Positions 1-8,235 are shown, counted from the stretch's first letter. The stretch is DNA of 12,204 nt from an uncultured Pseudomonadota bacterium (GCA_946479855.1 CAMLHL010000074.1:1-12204), one strand, 5' to 3'. Notes: generated from the letters alone by a model not told the origin. Program-made: numbers and translations.

Positions 1-997
1 TGCTGATCATCGGCTGCATCGCCCTGCTGCTGCCCTTCATCGGCGCCGTGCTGTTCGCCTTCGTGGTCTGGATGTGCACCTGGCGCTTCTACGCCGAAAA
101 GCTGCTGCCCCGGCTCGGCGGGCGCGATACGCTGGGCGCTTCGCTGATGACGCTGGCGCTGGTTCTGGTCATGCTGCTGCCGATGGTTTTCCTGGCCGGT
201 TCGCTGGCCAATGGCGCCGACCGGCTGCTCGATTTCCTCAAACCCTATGTCGAACTGGGCCTCCCGGTCGATCCGCCGGGCTGGTTGAGCGACCTGCCCT
301 TCGTCGGCGGTGAAATCGACGCCACCTGGCACCGCGTCGCCGGCGACCGCGAGGAGTTGAATGCGCTGGTCAAGCAGATGATCGCGCCGGCCCGCCAGTT
401 CGCGCTGGCGCTCGGCGGTCTTGCGGCGAACGGACTGCTGCAGCTGGCGCTGGTGCTGTTCGTCACCTTCTTTCTCTACCGCGACGGCGCGGCGATCAGC
501 AAGGCGCTCTACATCGGCGCCCGCAAGCTGGGCGGTGAACTCGGCGAGGGCATGCTGGAAAAGGCGCGTGGCACCGTCGTCGGCGTCATGCTCGGCATCG
601 TCGGCACGGCGGCGGCGCAGGGCACGGTGGCGATGATCGGTTTCCTGATCGCCGGCGTGCCGGGCGCCCTCCTGCTCGGCTTCGCCACCTTCTTCCTGTC
701 GATGATCCCGGTCGGCCCGCCGCTGATCTGGGGCGGCGCCGCCGCCTGGCTGTACAGCGAAGGCCAGACCGGCTGGGCGATCTTCATGGCGCTCTACGGC
801 CTCTTCGTGATCAGCAGCATCGACAACTTCGTCAAACCCATCCTGATCGCCCGCGGCGCCGGGCTGTCCATCCTGCTCATCGCACTGGGCGTGCTCGGTG
901 GCGTACTGGTCTTCGGCTTCATCGGCATCTTCCTGGGGCCGGTGCTGCTGGCGCTCGGCGACATGCTGCTGCAACGCTGGCTTCGTGAGGAACGCGC

Positions 998-1001
<4 letters not shown>
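1..1001 (+). CDS. AI-2E family (PerM/UPF0118) transporter, 5'-truncated
   Basis: Polytopic inner-membrane protein of the AI-2E exporter/PerM family. The reading frame is open from base 3, with hydrophobic sequence ([16 protein letters not shown]) before the first possible start, a GTG at 48, so the gene begins left of the window and that GTG is internal. About 332 codons are present, and family members are usually 340-370 residues, so only a short N-terminus is missing. Seen: many transmembrane segments, a soluble loop in the first half, and a C-terminal block with VKPILI followed by Gly-rich hydrophobic sequence ([19 protein letters not shown]), which is the family signature. Members export varied small molecules or ions, and the substrate here cannot be told. 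The stop overlaps the ruvB ATG in an ATGA, which suggests translational coupling. Confidence 0.88.
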
Positions 1002-2056
<1,055 letters not shown>

Positions 2057-2083
2057 CGTTCCGCCTACCCGGCTCTGCGGCCG

Positions 2084-2109
2084 CCCGGTATTTCGGGGAA
2101 AATACGGGG
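2084..2109 (+). other. Imperfect stem-loop after ruvB
   Basis: GTATTT (2088-2093) can pair with AAATAC (2100-2105) around a 6-base loop. Beyond a G-G mismatch, CCC (2084-2086) can pair with GGG (2107-2109). It sits 28 bases after the ruvB stop. No T-run follows, so it is not a standard intrinsic terminator. It could be a 3'-end-stabilising structure or chance. Confidence 0.25.
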
Positions 2110-2120
2110 GGCGCCACAAT

Positions 2121-2138
2121 CGGTCTGGAAACAGATCG
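2121..2138 (+). other. Seven-pair stem-loop with GAAA tetraloop upstream of tol operon
   Basis: CGGTCTG (2121-2127) pairs with CAGATCG (2132-2138) around GAAA. One of the seven pairs is a G-U wobble in RNA. GAAA is a GNRA tetraloop, a stable RNA cap. The element lies 39 bases before the ybgC ATG and is followed by an AT-rich stretch (TTACAAATTAATGTT), not by a clean T-run. It may end ruvB transcripts or be part of the tol operon leader. I found no convincing -35/-10 pair: a TAAAAT at 2165-2170 would leave almost no leader, and TTACAA at 2139-2144 is 20 bases from it. Confidence 0.4.
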
Positions 2139-2176
2139 TTACAAATTAATGTTGCAGCGCAAGGTAAAATCTCAAG

Positions 2177-2599
2177 ATGAAATACGAGCCGAAACCCAAC
2201 GCCTTTTCCATCCCGGTCCGCGTTTATTACGAGGATACGGATGCCGGTGGCGTTGTTTACTACGCTAACTATTTGAAATTCTTCGAACGTTGCCGCACCG
2301 AGTGGATGCGCTTTGCTGGCCATGACCAGTCGGCCCTGGCCAGCGAGGCCGGCATCGGTTTCGTGGCCCGCAAGGCGAGCTGCGAGTACCTGAAGCCGGC
2401 GCGCCTCGACGACGAACTGAGCGTCGGCCTCGAAGTCGAAAAACTGACCCGCGTTCGCGTCGTTTTCCGCCAGCACGTCCGCCGCGGCGCCGACGAACTG
2501 GTCACCGGCACCGTCGAGATCGCCTGCGTCAACATGGCGACGATGACCCCGGCCCCCATCCCCGATTTTCTGTATTCCAAGCTGGAAGCGCTTAAATGA
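2177..2599 (+). CDS. ybgC: Tol-Pal-associated acyl-CoA thioesterase YbgC
   Basis: Cytoplasmic hotdog-fold acyl-CoA thioesterase of the 4-hydroxybenzoyl-CoA thioesterase type, encoded first in tol-pal operons. The 140 residues compare with about 134 in E. coli. Seen: the family signature PVRVYYEDTDAGGVVYYANY at residues 13-32, with the predicted catalytic Asp at 22 (second Asp of EDTD). The E. coli protein has VYHASY here, while this one has Tyr at the His position, a variant I believe is common in betaproteobacteria. AAGG at 2161-2164 lies 12 bases before the ATG, a long and weak ribosome-site spacing. The TGA overlaps the tolQ ATG. The exact substrate and its link to Tol function are unsettled in the family. 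Confidence 0.95.
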   Translation: MKYEPKPNAFSIPVRVYYEDTDAGGVVYYANYLKFFERCRTEWMRFAGHDQSALASEAGIGFVARKASCEYLKPARLDDELSVGLEVEKLTRVRVVFRQHVRRGADELVTGTVEIACVNMATMTPAPIPDFLYSKLEALK

Positions 2600-3273
2600 A
2601 CGTCACCCAGGATCTCTCCATCCTCCACCTGATTCTCGATGCCAGCGCCGTCGTCCAGGCCGTCATGGCCCTGCTCGCCGGCGTTTCCTTCATGTCGTGG
2701 TACTACATTTTCATGAAGTGGTTCTCGGTCCGGCTGGCCCGCGAGAAGACCGAAACCTTCGAACGCGACTTCTGGTCGGGTGGCGACCTGAACAACCTGT
2801 TCAACAGCGCAGTCAACGACCGCCACCACGCCGGTTCGATGGAGCGTATCTTCGAGGCCGGCTTCCGTGAATTCACCAAGCTCAAGGGCCAGAAGAATCT
2901 CGACTCGAAAGATATCGTCGACGGCTCGCGCCGCGCCATGCGCGCCACCTATCAGCGCGAGATGGATGCTCTCGAAGCCCACCTCGCCTTCCTCGCCTCG
3001 GTCGGTTCGGTCAGCCCCTACATCGGCCTGTTCGGCACCGTCTGGGGCATCATGCATGCCTTCCGCGGCCTCTCCAACGTCGGCCAGGCGACGCTCGCCT
3101 CGGTCGCTCCGGGTATCGCCGAAGCGCTGGTCGCCACCGCCATCGGCCTGTTCGCGGCGATTCCCGCCGTCCTCGCCTACAACCGCTTCTCGCATGACAT
3201 CGACCGCCTGGCCACCCGCTACGAGTCGTTCATGGAAGAGTTCTCCAACATCATCCAGCGCCAGATGAGATAA
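2596..3273 (+). CDS. tolQ: Tol-Pal proton-channel subunit TolQ
   Basis: Inner-membrane protein of the MotA/TolQ/ExbB proton-channel family. With TolR it converts proton flow into movement of TolA during outer-membrane constriction. The 225 residues compare with 230 in E. coli. Seen: a first transmembrane segment near 14-38, a large cytoplasmic domain about 45-128, and two long helices near 130-155 and 168-196. These contain GLFGTVWGIM (144-153) and a second Thr at 181, matching the channel-lining threonines of the family. The ATG overlaps the ybgC TGA (ATGA), and TGGAAG at 2583-2588 inside ybgC gives a ribosome site with 7-base spacing. tolR follows after 4 bases. Confidence 0.97.
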   Translation: MNVTQDLSILHLILDASAVVQAVMALLAGVSFMSWYYIFMKWFSVRLAREKTETFERDFWSGGDLNNLFNSAVNDRHHAGSMERIFEAGFREFTKLKGQKNLDSKDIVDGSRRAMRATYQREMDALEAHLAFLASVGSVSPYIGLFGTVWGIMHAFRGLSNVGQATLASVAPGIAEALVATAIGLFAAIPAVLAYNRFSHDIDRLATRYESFMEEFSNIIQRQMR

Positions 3274-3277
3274 GGCC

Positions 3278-3685
3278 ATGCGCCAGCGCCGCCTGAAAAA
3301 CGAAATCAACGTCGTTCCCTACATCGACGTCATGCTGGTCCTGCTCGTCATCTTCATGGTGGCAACGCCGATGATGACGACCGGGTCGGTCGATCTGCCC
3401 TCCTCCGGCACGGCGCCGCAGAAGCCGGACAAATACGTCAAGGTGCAGATCAAGGACGATGGCACTCTGTCGCTCTTCAATATCAAGGGGGACGAGACCA
3501 AGTTGAAGAACATCAAGGAACTGAAGGCCGAGCTGGCCGCCTTGAAAGAGGCCGACGACAAGACGCCGATCCTGATCGCCGGCGCCAAGGAAACCCAGTA
3601 CAAGAACGTCATCGAGGTGCTCGATGAAGCCAAGCGCGCCGGTTTCCAGAAAGTCGGCCTGGAAACCGCCAGCGCCAGCAAGTAA
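3278..3685 (+). CDS. tolR: Tol-Pal proton-channel subunit TolR
   Basis: ExbD/TolR-family stator partner of TolQ: a single-pass inner-membrane protein with a periplasmic domain. The 135 residues compare with 142 in E. coli. Seen: N-terminal KNEINVVPYIDVMLVLLVIF. The Asp at 17 within the transmembrane helix (about 13-33) corresponds to the essential proton-carrying Asp (Asp23 in E. coli). The periplasmic part (about 40-135) has the expected alternating strands and helices. The gene starts 4 bases after tolQ, so it is probably translated by reinitiation; AAGG at 3272-3275 is too close to the ATG to be a good site by itself. Confidence 0.97.
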   Translation: MRQRRLKNEINVVPYIDVMLVLLVIFMVATPMMTTGSVDLPSSGTAPQKPDKYVKVQIKDDGTLSLFNIKGDETKLKNIKELKAELAALKEADDKTPILIAGAKETQYKNVIEVLDEAKRAGFQKVGLETASASK

Positions 3686-3691
3686 GTGGCC

Positions 3692-4477
3692 ATGATCCTC
3701 GACAAGCCTGAAGAACCCGGCAAGAAGTACGCGCTGACTTTCACCATCCTGGTGCACGTCGGGCTGATTGCCGCGCTCTTCCTCGGTGTGCAATGGAAAC
3801 GCAGTCAGCCCGAGGTCATGGAAGTCGAATTGTGGGCGGCTCGCCCGATGCCGGCCCAGGTCGTGCCGCCACCGCCGCCGCCCGCCCCCGAAGTGAAGCC
3901 GGAACCCAAGCCGCAACCCAAGATCGAGCCGAAACCCGAGCCGCTGCCGCCAAAAAAGCCGGACATCGCCGTCAAGGAAGAAAAAAAGAAGCCGGAGCCA
4001 AAAAAGCCCGAGCCCAAACCGGAACCGCCCAAGCCCGAGCCGAAGAAACCGGAACCCAAGCCCGAGCCGAAACCCAAGGTGCCCGATTTCAGCAAGGAAC
4101 TGATGCGCGAGACTTCCGAACTGAAGCCGCGTCCGAACACCCAGCAGATGGCCAATGCCGCTGCCGCCGAGGCCGAGCAGCGGGCGGCGTCGAACAAGAA
4201 GGGGCTGGCCGATTACGCAAACAAGATTCGCTTGCGGGTAAAGAGCAATATCGCTTTGCCGCCCAGCATTCAGGGTAATCCGGAGGCCATTTTCGAGGTC
4301 AATCAGTTGCCGACTCGCGAAGTTTTCTCGGTCAAACTGAAGCGCTCCAGCGGCAACCCGGCACTGGACGAAGCCATTGAACGGGCCATCCGGAGATCGT
4401 CGCCATTGCCTCCGCCGGATGACCCGTCGCAGTTCCAGCGGGATCTGGTTATTAAATACAAGCCGTTTGAAGAGTAA
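3692..4477 (+). CDS. tolA: TolA, envelope-spanning energy transducer with short Pro/Lys/Glu linker
   Basis: TolA is anchored in the inner membrane, is moved by TolQ-TolR, and contacts TolB/Pal across the periplasm. From this ATG it has 261 residues. An in-frame GTG at 3686 directly after the tolR stop would add two. Seen: a transmembrane anchor near 14-35, a Pro/Lys/Glu linker at 59-130, a helical stretch about 131-170, and a C-terminal domain 171-261 with SGNPALDEAIERAI, the TolA/TonB C-terminal signature. E. coli TolA has 421 residues with a long Ala-rich helical domain II, so the linker here is short and TonB-like. The C-terminal domain has no Cys, so the E. coli domain III disulfide is absent. 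Position between tolR and tolB makes TolA, not TonB, the right name. Confidence 0.93.
   Translation: MILDKPEEPGKKYALTFTILVHVGLIAALFLGVQWKRSQPEVMEVELWAARPMPAQVVPPPPPPAPEVKPEPKPQPKIEPKPEPLPPKKPDIAVKEEKKKPEPKKPEPKPEPPKPEPKKPEPKPEPKPKVPDFSKELMRETSELKPRPNTQQMANAAAAEAEQRAASNKKGLADYANKIRLRVKSNIALPPSIQGNPEAIFEVNQLPTREVFSVKLKRSSGNPALDEAIERAIRRSSPLPPPDDPSQFQRDLVIKYKPFEE
3866..4081 (+). repeat. Degenerate Pro/Lys/Glu codon repeat inside tolA
   Basis: Codons for tolA residues 59-130 begin with a run of Pro codons and continue as many imperfect copies of KPEP/KKPEP (AAGCCCGAGCCG and variants mixing AAA/AAG, CCC/CCG and GAA/GAG). Synonymous variation between copies is high, so the array is not a fresh exact tandem duplication. 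Slippage or recombination could still change its length between strains. In the protein it would be an extended, stiff polyproline-type linker. Confidence 0.85.
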
Positions 4478-4493
4478 ACTCGCGAGAAACTTT

Positions 4494-5780
4494 ATGAAAA
4501 TGAACGACATGTCCCGAATTTACCGCCGCGTTTTCCTGGTTTTTGCCCTGTTGACCGCAGGATTCGCCCAGGCTCAGCTTTCCATCGAAATTACCGGCGC
4601 CGGCGCCAACCGGATTCCGGTCAGCATCGTCGATTTTCCCGGCGATCCAACCGCCTCCCGCGTCATCACCTCGACGGTGCGTTCCGATCTCGAGCGCAGC
4701 GGCCTGTTCAAGTTGATCGACAACGGCAGCCTGGCCTTCGATGAGAATGCCGCGATCAACTATGCCGACTGGAAGGGCAAGGGGGCCGACGCACTGGCCG
4801 CCGGCAGCATCGCACGCAGCGTCGATGGCCGCATGGAAGCCCGTTTCCGCCTCTACGACACGCAGAAGGCCGTATCGCTCGGCGGTGCCGCCTATGTCAC
4901 CAACAATACCCAGTTGCGCGCCGCCGGACACCGCATCGCCGATTACATCTACGAAAAGCTGACTGGGGAAAAGGGTGTCTTCTCGACACGTATCGCCTAT
5001 GTCGTCAAGGCGCGTGGCCAGTTCCTGCTGCAGATCGCCGATTCGGACGGCCAGAACGCGGCGACCGCGCTGACCTCGAGCGAGCCGATCATCTCTCCGG
5101 TCTGGTCGCCGGAAGGGGGCCGTCTGGCCTATGTGTCGTTCGAAAAGAAGAAGCCGGTCATCTACGTCCATACCCTGGCATCCGGCCAGCGCCACATCGT
5201 CGCCAACTTCAAGGGTTCCAATTCGGCACCGGCCTGGGCGCCGGATGGCCGCAAGCTCGCCGTCGTCCTCTCCAAGGACGGGCACTCGCAAATCTACTCG
5301 GTCAACGCCGACGGCAGCGGCCTGCAGCGCCTCACCCAGTCTGCCGGCATCGATACTGAACCGCGTTATTCGTCGGACGGTGGCAGCATCTACTTCACCT
5401 CCGACCGCGGCGGTAGCCCGCAGGTCTACCAGATGGCCGCGACCGGCGGCGATGCCCGCCGCGTCACCTTCGAAGGCAGCTACAACGTCTCGCCGCGTCC
5501 GTCGCCGGACGGCAAGAGCCTCGCCTTCATCAGCCGCCGCGAAGGCCGCTTCCAGCTCGCCGTGATGGATCTGGCCAGTCGCCAGATCCAGGTGGTGAGC
5601 GATTCGAACAAGGACGAATCTCCCAGTTTCGCCCCTAACAGCCGCATGATCCTGATCGCCACTGAAGTCGGCGGGCGCGGCGTACTATCGGCTGTTTCCA
5701 GCGATGGCAGGATCAAACAACGCCTCTCGGTGGCCGCCGGCGATGTCCGGGAACCGGCTTGGGGCCCTTACTATCAATAA
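4494..5780 (+). CDS. tolB: Tol-Pal periplasmic beta-propeller protein TolB
   Basis: Periplasmic TolB links TolA to Pal. The 428 residues compare with 430 in E. coli. The frame is open well upstream into tolA, but this ATG is chosen because GAGAA (4484-4488) sits 5 bases before it and it gives a proper Sec signal peptide: basic MSRIYRR, a hydrophobic core, and cleavage after AQA at residue 27. An in-frame ATG at 4509 would also keep the signal. Seen: N-terminal domain about 28-160, then a propeller about 165-428 with five PD40-type blades, recognisable by SPVWSPEGG, APAWAPDGR, EPRYSSDGG, SPRPSPDGK and SPSFAPNSR. The gene starts 16 bases after tolA and pal follows after 18. Confidence 0.96.
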   Translation: MKMNDMSRIYRRVFLVFALLTAGFAQAQLSIEITGAGANRIPVSIVDFPGDPTASRVITSTVRSDLERSGLFKLIDNGSLAFDENAAINYADWKGKGADALAAGSIARSVDGRMEARFRLYDTQKAVSLGGAAYVTNNTQLRAAGHRIADYIYEKLTGEKGVFSTRIAYVVKARGQFLLQIADSDGQNAATALTSSEPIISPVWSPEGGRLAYVSFEKKKPVIYVHTLASGQRHIVANFKGSNSAPAWAPDGRKLAVVLSKDGHSQIYSVNADGSGLQRLTQSAGIDTEPRYSSDGGSIYFTSDRGGSPQVYQMAATGGDARRVTFEGSYNVSPRPSPDGKSLAFISRREGRFQLAVMDLASRQIQVVSDSNKDESPSFAPNSRMILIATEVGGRGVLSAVSSDGRIKQRLSVAAGDVREPAWGPYYQ

Positions 5781-5788
5781 TCCATCAC

Positions 5789-5792
5789 GGAG
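5789..5792 (+). promoter_or_regulatory. Ribosome site fixing the GTG start of pal
   Basis: GGAG lies 6 bases before the GTG at 5799. There is no ATG that would give a complete lipoprotein signal, so this site and the lipobox together decide the start. Confidence 0.75.
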
Positions 5793-5798
5793 TTCTTT

Positions 5799-6344
5799 GT
5801 GAATAAACTGCTTATCCCTGCCCTGCTGTCCGCCCTGATCGTCGGCTGCTCCACCACCCCGCTGCCGGAAGACAATGCCGGCGCTCCGGTCGAGTCGCGC
5901 AGCGGCGCCGGTACCGGCGTCGCCTCGGTAACCGCCGGTGGCGTTGACGCCAATGGCCTGCCGCGCGAACTGACCGATCCGAAGAGCAAGCTGTCGCAGC
6001 GCAGCATCTACTTCGATCTCGACAAGTACGACGTCAAGGACGAGTACAAGGATCTGGTCGCCGCCCACGCCAAGTACCTGGTCGACAACAAGGGCTTCAA
6101 GGTGCTGCTCCAGGGCAACACCGACGAGCGCGGCAGCCGCGAATACAACCTGTCGCTCGGCCAGAAGCGGGCCGAAGCCGTCAAGCGTTCGCTGACCCTG
6201 CTCGGCGTCAAGGATGACCAGATCGAATCCGTCAGCCTCGGCGAAGAAAAGCCGAAGAATGCCGGTCACGACGAGGCCGCCTGGGCGGAAAACCGTCGCG
6301 CCGACATCCTCTACAAGGCTGCTGACGGCCGCGGCGAGTTCTAA
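5799..6344 (+). CDS. pal: Peptidoglycan-associated lipoprotein Pal (GTG start)
   Basis: Outer-membrane lipoprotein that binds peptidoglycan and TolB. It has 181 residues (173 in E. coli). Seen: signal peptide with lipobox LIVGC and lipidated Cys at 17, then Ser at +2, which is not an inner-membrane retention Asp, so outer-membrane sorting is expected. A flexible Gly/Ser/Pro-rich linker spans about 18-65. The OmpA-like domain spans about 68-173 with IYFDLD and NTDERGSREYNLSLGQKRA. Asp109 and Arg124 have the spacing of the two residues that hold diaminopimelate in OmpA-like domains. The GTG start is supported by the GGAG ribosome site at 5789-5792. Confidence 0.97.
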   Translation: MNKLLIPALLSALIVGCSTTPLPEDNAGAPVESRSGAGTGVASVTAGGVDANGLPRELTDPKSKLSQRSIYFDLDKYDVKDEYKDLVAAHAKYLVDNKGFKVLLQGNTDERGSREYNLSLGQKRAEAVKRSLTLLGVKDDQIESVSLGEEKPKNAGHDEAAWAENRRADILYKAADGRGEF

Positions 6345-6347
6345 GCC

Positions 6348-7088
6348 ATGCGCCCGGTTCGAATCGCCCTTCTGATCGCCGCGCTGGGTGCCGTCCAGGC
6401 CCACGCCGGCGTTTTTGACGATGATGAAGCGCGTCGCCAGATCACCGATCTGAAAGCGAGGACAGAAGCGCGATTCGACCAGCAGGCCAAGGCCCAGCTG
6501 GATCTGGCCAACCAGATCCAGCGCCAGGTCGAAGAAATCGCCCGTCTGAGTGGCCAGATCGAAACACTCAATTACGAGCTGGACACGGCCAAGAAGCGGC
6601 AGCAGGATTTCTACCTCGACCTCGATACCCGTTTGCGCAAGTTCGAATCGGCAGCTTCGGCAAATGCTGCGGTCAACCCGGAAAATGGGGCAAATGCCAA
6701 GCCGGCCATTGATTCCGCCAAGGAAACACAGGATTACGAGGCGGCGCTGAACCAGTTCAAGGCCGGCAAGTACAAGGATGCCGCCGCCAGTTTTGCCGGA
6801 TTTGTCCAGAAATACCCCGACAGCTCGCTGGCACCCAACGCCCAGTATTGGCTGGGTAACGCCTGGTACGCCCAGCGCGACTGCAAGCGTGCCATCGAGG
6901 CGCAGAGCGTGGTGACCAGCCGCTATGCCGACAGCGCCAAGGCGCCGGATGCCTGGCTGGCCATTTCGACCTGCCAGCATGAAATGGGCAACCCGAGCGG
7001 TGCCAAGCGTTCGCTGGAAACGCTGATCGCCAAATACCCGGGCACTCCGGCAGCCGATAGCGCCCGCGAGCGACTGAAGAAGAAATAA
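6348..7088 (+). CDS. cpoB: Cell division coordinator CpoB (YbgF)
   Basis: Periplasmic TPR protein of the tol-pal cluster. In E. coli it binds TolA and PBP1B and coordinates septal peptidoglycan synthesis with outer-membrane constriction. It has 246 residues (263 in E. coli). Seen: signal peptide with cleavage after AHA at residue 20, a charged heptad-like coiled-coil region about 27-100, an Ala/Asn-rich linker about 101-125, then TPR repeats about 127-246 with DYEAALNQFKAGKYKDAAAS, YPDSSLAPNAQYWLG and YPGTPAADSARERL. Cys179 and Cys209 could form a disulfide. The ATG is 3 bases after the pal stop. Confidence 0.95.
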   Translation: MRPVRIALLIAALGAVQAHAGVFDDDEARRQITDLKARTEARFDQQAKAQLDLANQIQRQVEEIARLSGQIETLNYELDTAKKRQQDFYLDLDTRLRKFESAASANAAVNPENGANAKPAIDSAKETQDYEAALNQFKAGKYKDAAASFAGFVQKYPDSSLAPNAQYWLGNAWYAQRDCKRAIEAQSVVTSRYADSAKAPDAWLAISTCQHEMGNPSGAKRSLETLIAKYPGTPAADSARERLKKK

Positions 7089-7727
7089 TTGGCTTTGCGT
7101 CTTACCGAGATTTTCTATTCCCTGCAGGGCGAGGCGTCGCGCGTCGGCCTGCCGACCGTTTTTGTCCGCCTGACCGGCTGTCCGCTGCGCTGTTCCTGGT
7201 GCGATACCACTTACAGTTTTACCGGCGGCGAGGCGGCGAGTGTCGACTCGGTGCTCGCCGAAGTGGCCAAATACCCGGCCCGCCAGGTTTGTGTCACCGG
7301 CGGCGAGCCGCTTTCCCAGAAGGAGTGCCTGCCCTTGCTGACCGCCCTGTGCGATGCCGGCTACGACGTTTCTCTGGAAACCTCGGGGGCGCTCGATATC
7401 TCCGCCGTCGACCCGCGCGTCGCCCGGATCATGGATCTCAAGGCGCCGGAATCCGGCGAGTCGGCGAAGAATCGCTGGGACAATCTGCCGCTGCTGGTGG
7501 CGGGCGATGAAATCAAGATCGTCATTGCCTCGCGCGACGACTATGAATGGGCGCGCGACGTTCTGCGCCAACGGCAGCTTGACCGCCTCTGCCCGGTCTT
7601 GTTCTCGCCGGCCCAGGGGTTGCTCGAGGCGCAGTCGCTGGCCGCCTGGATTCTCGAAGACGGCTTGAATGTGCGTTTCCAGTTGCAATTGCACAAACTG
7701 CTCTGGGGCAACATGCAGGGCAAATAG
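7089..7727 (+). CDS. queE: 7-carboxy-7-deazaguanine synthase QueE (TTG start)
   Basis: Radical SAM enzyme that converts 6-carboxytetrahydropterin to 7-carboxy-7-deazaguanine, on the way to preQ0 and queuosine in tRNA. It has 212 residues (223 in E. coli). Seen: N-terminal TEIFYSLQGEAS, the CxxxCxxC 4Fe-4S motif at Cys31, Cys35 and Cys38 (CPLRCSWCDTTYSF), and GGEP at 71-74 for SAM binding. The start is TTG, directly after the cpoB TAA with no base between. It is chosen because the family N-terminus is reached only from here and no ATG is available. Translation probably depends on ribosomes finishing cpoB. queC lies beyond one intervening PilZ gene. Confidence 0.94.
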   Translation: MALRLTEIFYSLQGEASRVGLPTVFVRLTGCPLRCSWCDTTYSFTGGEAASVDSVLAEVAKYPARQVCVTGGEPLSQKECLPLLTALCDAGYDVSLETSGALDISAVDPRVARIMDLKAPESGESAKNRWDNLPLLVAGDEIKIVIASRDDYEWARDVLRQRQLDRLCPVLFSPAQGLLEAQSLAAWILEDGLNVRFQLQLHKLLWGNMQGK

Positions 7728-7741
7728 GGACGGAAACGAAC

Positions 7742-8104
7742 ATGACCGACAATCGCCGCAAGTTTTCCCGCGTTCCTTTCCAGAGCAAGGCCACCCTGTT
7801 CCTGCCGGATGGCGAGTATGGCGTCGATGTCCTCGATCTGTCGTTGAAAGGTGCGCTGATCCACCCGGATACGACAATGTTCGTCACGGTGGGGAGCACC
7901 TGCACGCTGAAAATCCGTCTCGACGATGTCGGCACGACCATCCGCATGGAAGCCACCGTGGTGCACCACCTGGCCAATTACTATGGCCTCGCCTGCCGCG
8001 AAATCGATCTGGAAAGCGTCACCCACCTGCGCCGCCTGGTCGAGCTCAATCTCGGCGACGAAGCGCTGGCTGAACGGGAATTTTCCCTGCTCACCCACGA
8101 CTGA
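7742..8104 (+). CDS. Single-domain PilZ protein, probable cyclic-di-GMP receptor
   Basis: Cytoplasmic PilZ-domain protein of 120 residues with no other domain. Seen: the RxxxR cyclic-di-GMP motif at Arg6-Arg10 (RKFSR), the partner motif D/NxSxxG at Asp32-Ser34-Gly37 (DLSLKG), and strands typical of the PilZ barrel. Both binding motifs are intact, so binding is expected. The C-terminal stretch HLRRLVELNLGDE at 95-107 closely resembles, from memory, the single-domain receptor PA4608 of Pseudomonas aeruginosa. GGGACGGA at 7728-7735 provides a ribosome site before the ATG. It follows queE by 14 bases and is probably co-transcribed with it. The output (motility, adhesion or other) cannot be told from the sequence. 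Confidence 0.92.
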   Translation: MTDNRRKFSRVPFQSKATLFLPDGEYGVDVLDLSLKGALIHPDTTMFVTVGSTCTLKIRLDDVGTTIRMEATVVHHLANYYGLACREIDLESVTHLRRLVELNLGDEALAEREFSLLTHD

Positions 8105-8105
8105 T

Positions 8106-8141
8106 CCCGGCCAGCGAGCACCGCTGCCGACAAAAGCCGGG
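8106..8141 (+). other. Nested stem-loop after the PilZ gene
   Basis: CCCGGC (8106-8111) can pair with GCCGGG (8136-8141). Directly inside it, CAGCG (8112-8116) can pair with CGCTG (8122-8126) around a 5-base loop, leaving a 9-base bulge on the right. It starts 1 base after the PilZ stop. No T-run follows, so it is not a classical intrinsic terminator, but it may mark the 3' end of the tol-queE-PilZ transcript before the separate queC promoter. Confidence 0.35.
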
Positions 8142-8221
8142 GGGCGGGTTACCCGTTGCCAGACGGCGGATTTTGGCGCAGGAACAAGCAGATAGCGCCT
8201 CAAAAAGGCCATGATTTGGGA

Positions 8222-8227
8222 TATATT
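8222..8227 (+). promoter_or_regulatory. Probable -10 box of queC, leaderless-type spacing
   Basis: TATATT matches five of six bases of the sigma-70 -10 consensus and stands out in GC-rich surroundings. A start site about 7 bases downstream would be near 8234, only 2 bases before the queC ATG (8236). No purine-rich ribosome site lies in the CGCGCCCC between box and ATG. No good -35 hexamer is seen 16-18 bases upstream. Confidence 0.5.
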
Positions 8228-8235
8228 CGCGCCCC

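Noticed and set aside
2139..2170. A sigma-70 promoter for the tol operon (TTACAA and TAAAAT)
   Set aside because: The spacing is 20 bases and the -10-like box abuts the ybgC start, so the pair is not convincing.
3793..4278. A 161-codon + strand frame within tolA rich in Ala, Arg and Glu
   Set aside because: It is the frame-shifted reading of the tolA repeat, with no ribosome site and no recognisable sequence.
4377..4493. An upstream extension of tolB into the end of tolA
   Set aside because: It would bury the signal peptide and overlap tolA by 100 bases; the ATG at 4494 has a ribosome site and a proper signal.
3251..4510. A 419-codon antisense open frame opposite tolR and tolA
   Set aside because: Its low-complexity Gly/Phe/Leu/Arg runs are the reverse complement of the tolA Pro/Lys/Glu repeat; no independent support.
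5685..7877. A 730-codon open frame on the - strand across the end of tolB, pal, cpoB, queE and the start of the PilZ gene
   Set aside because: It is antisense to five well-supported genes, shows no recognisable domain or signal, and is explained by the third-position GC bias of the + strand genes.
8105..8235. A preQ1 riboswitch before queC
   Set aside because: The gap lacks the preQ1-I layout (short stem, A-rich tail reaching the ribosome site) and has no ribosome site to sequester; only an unrelated nested hairpin and a -10-like box are seen.
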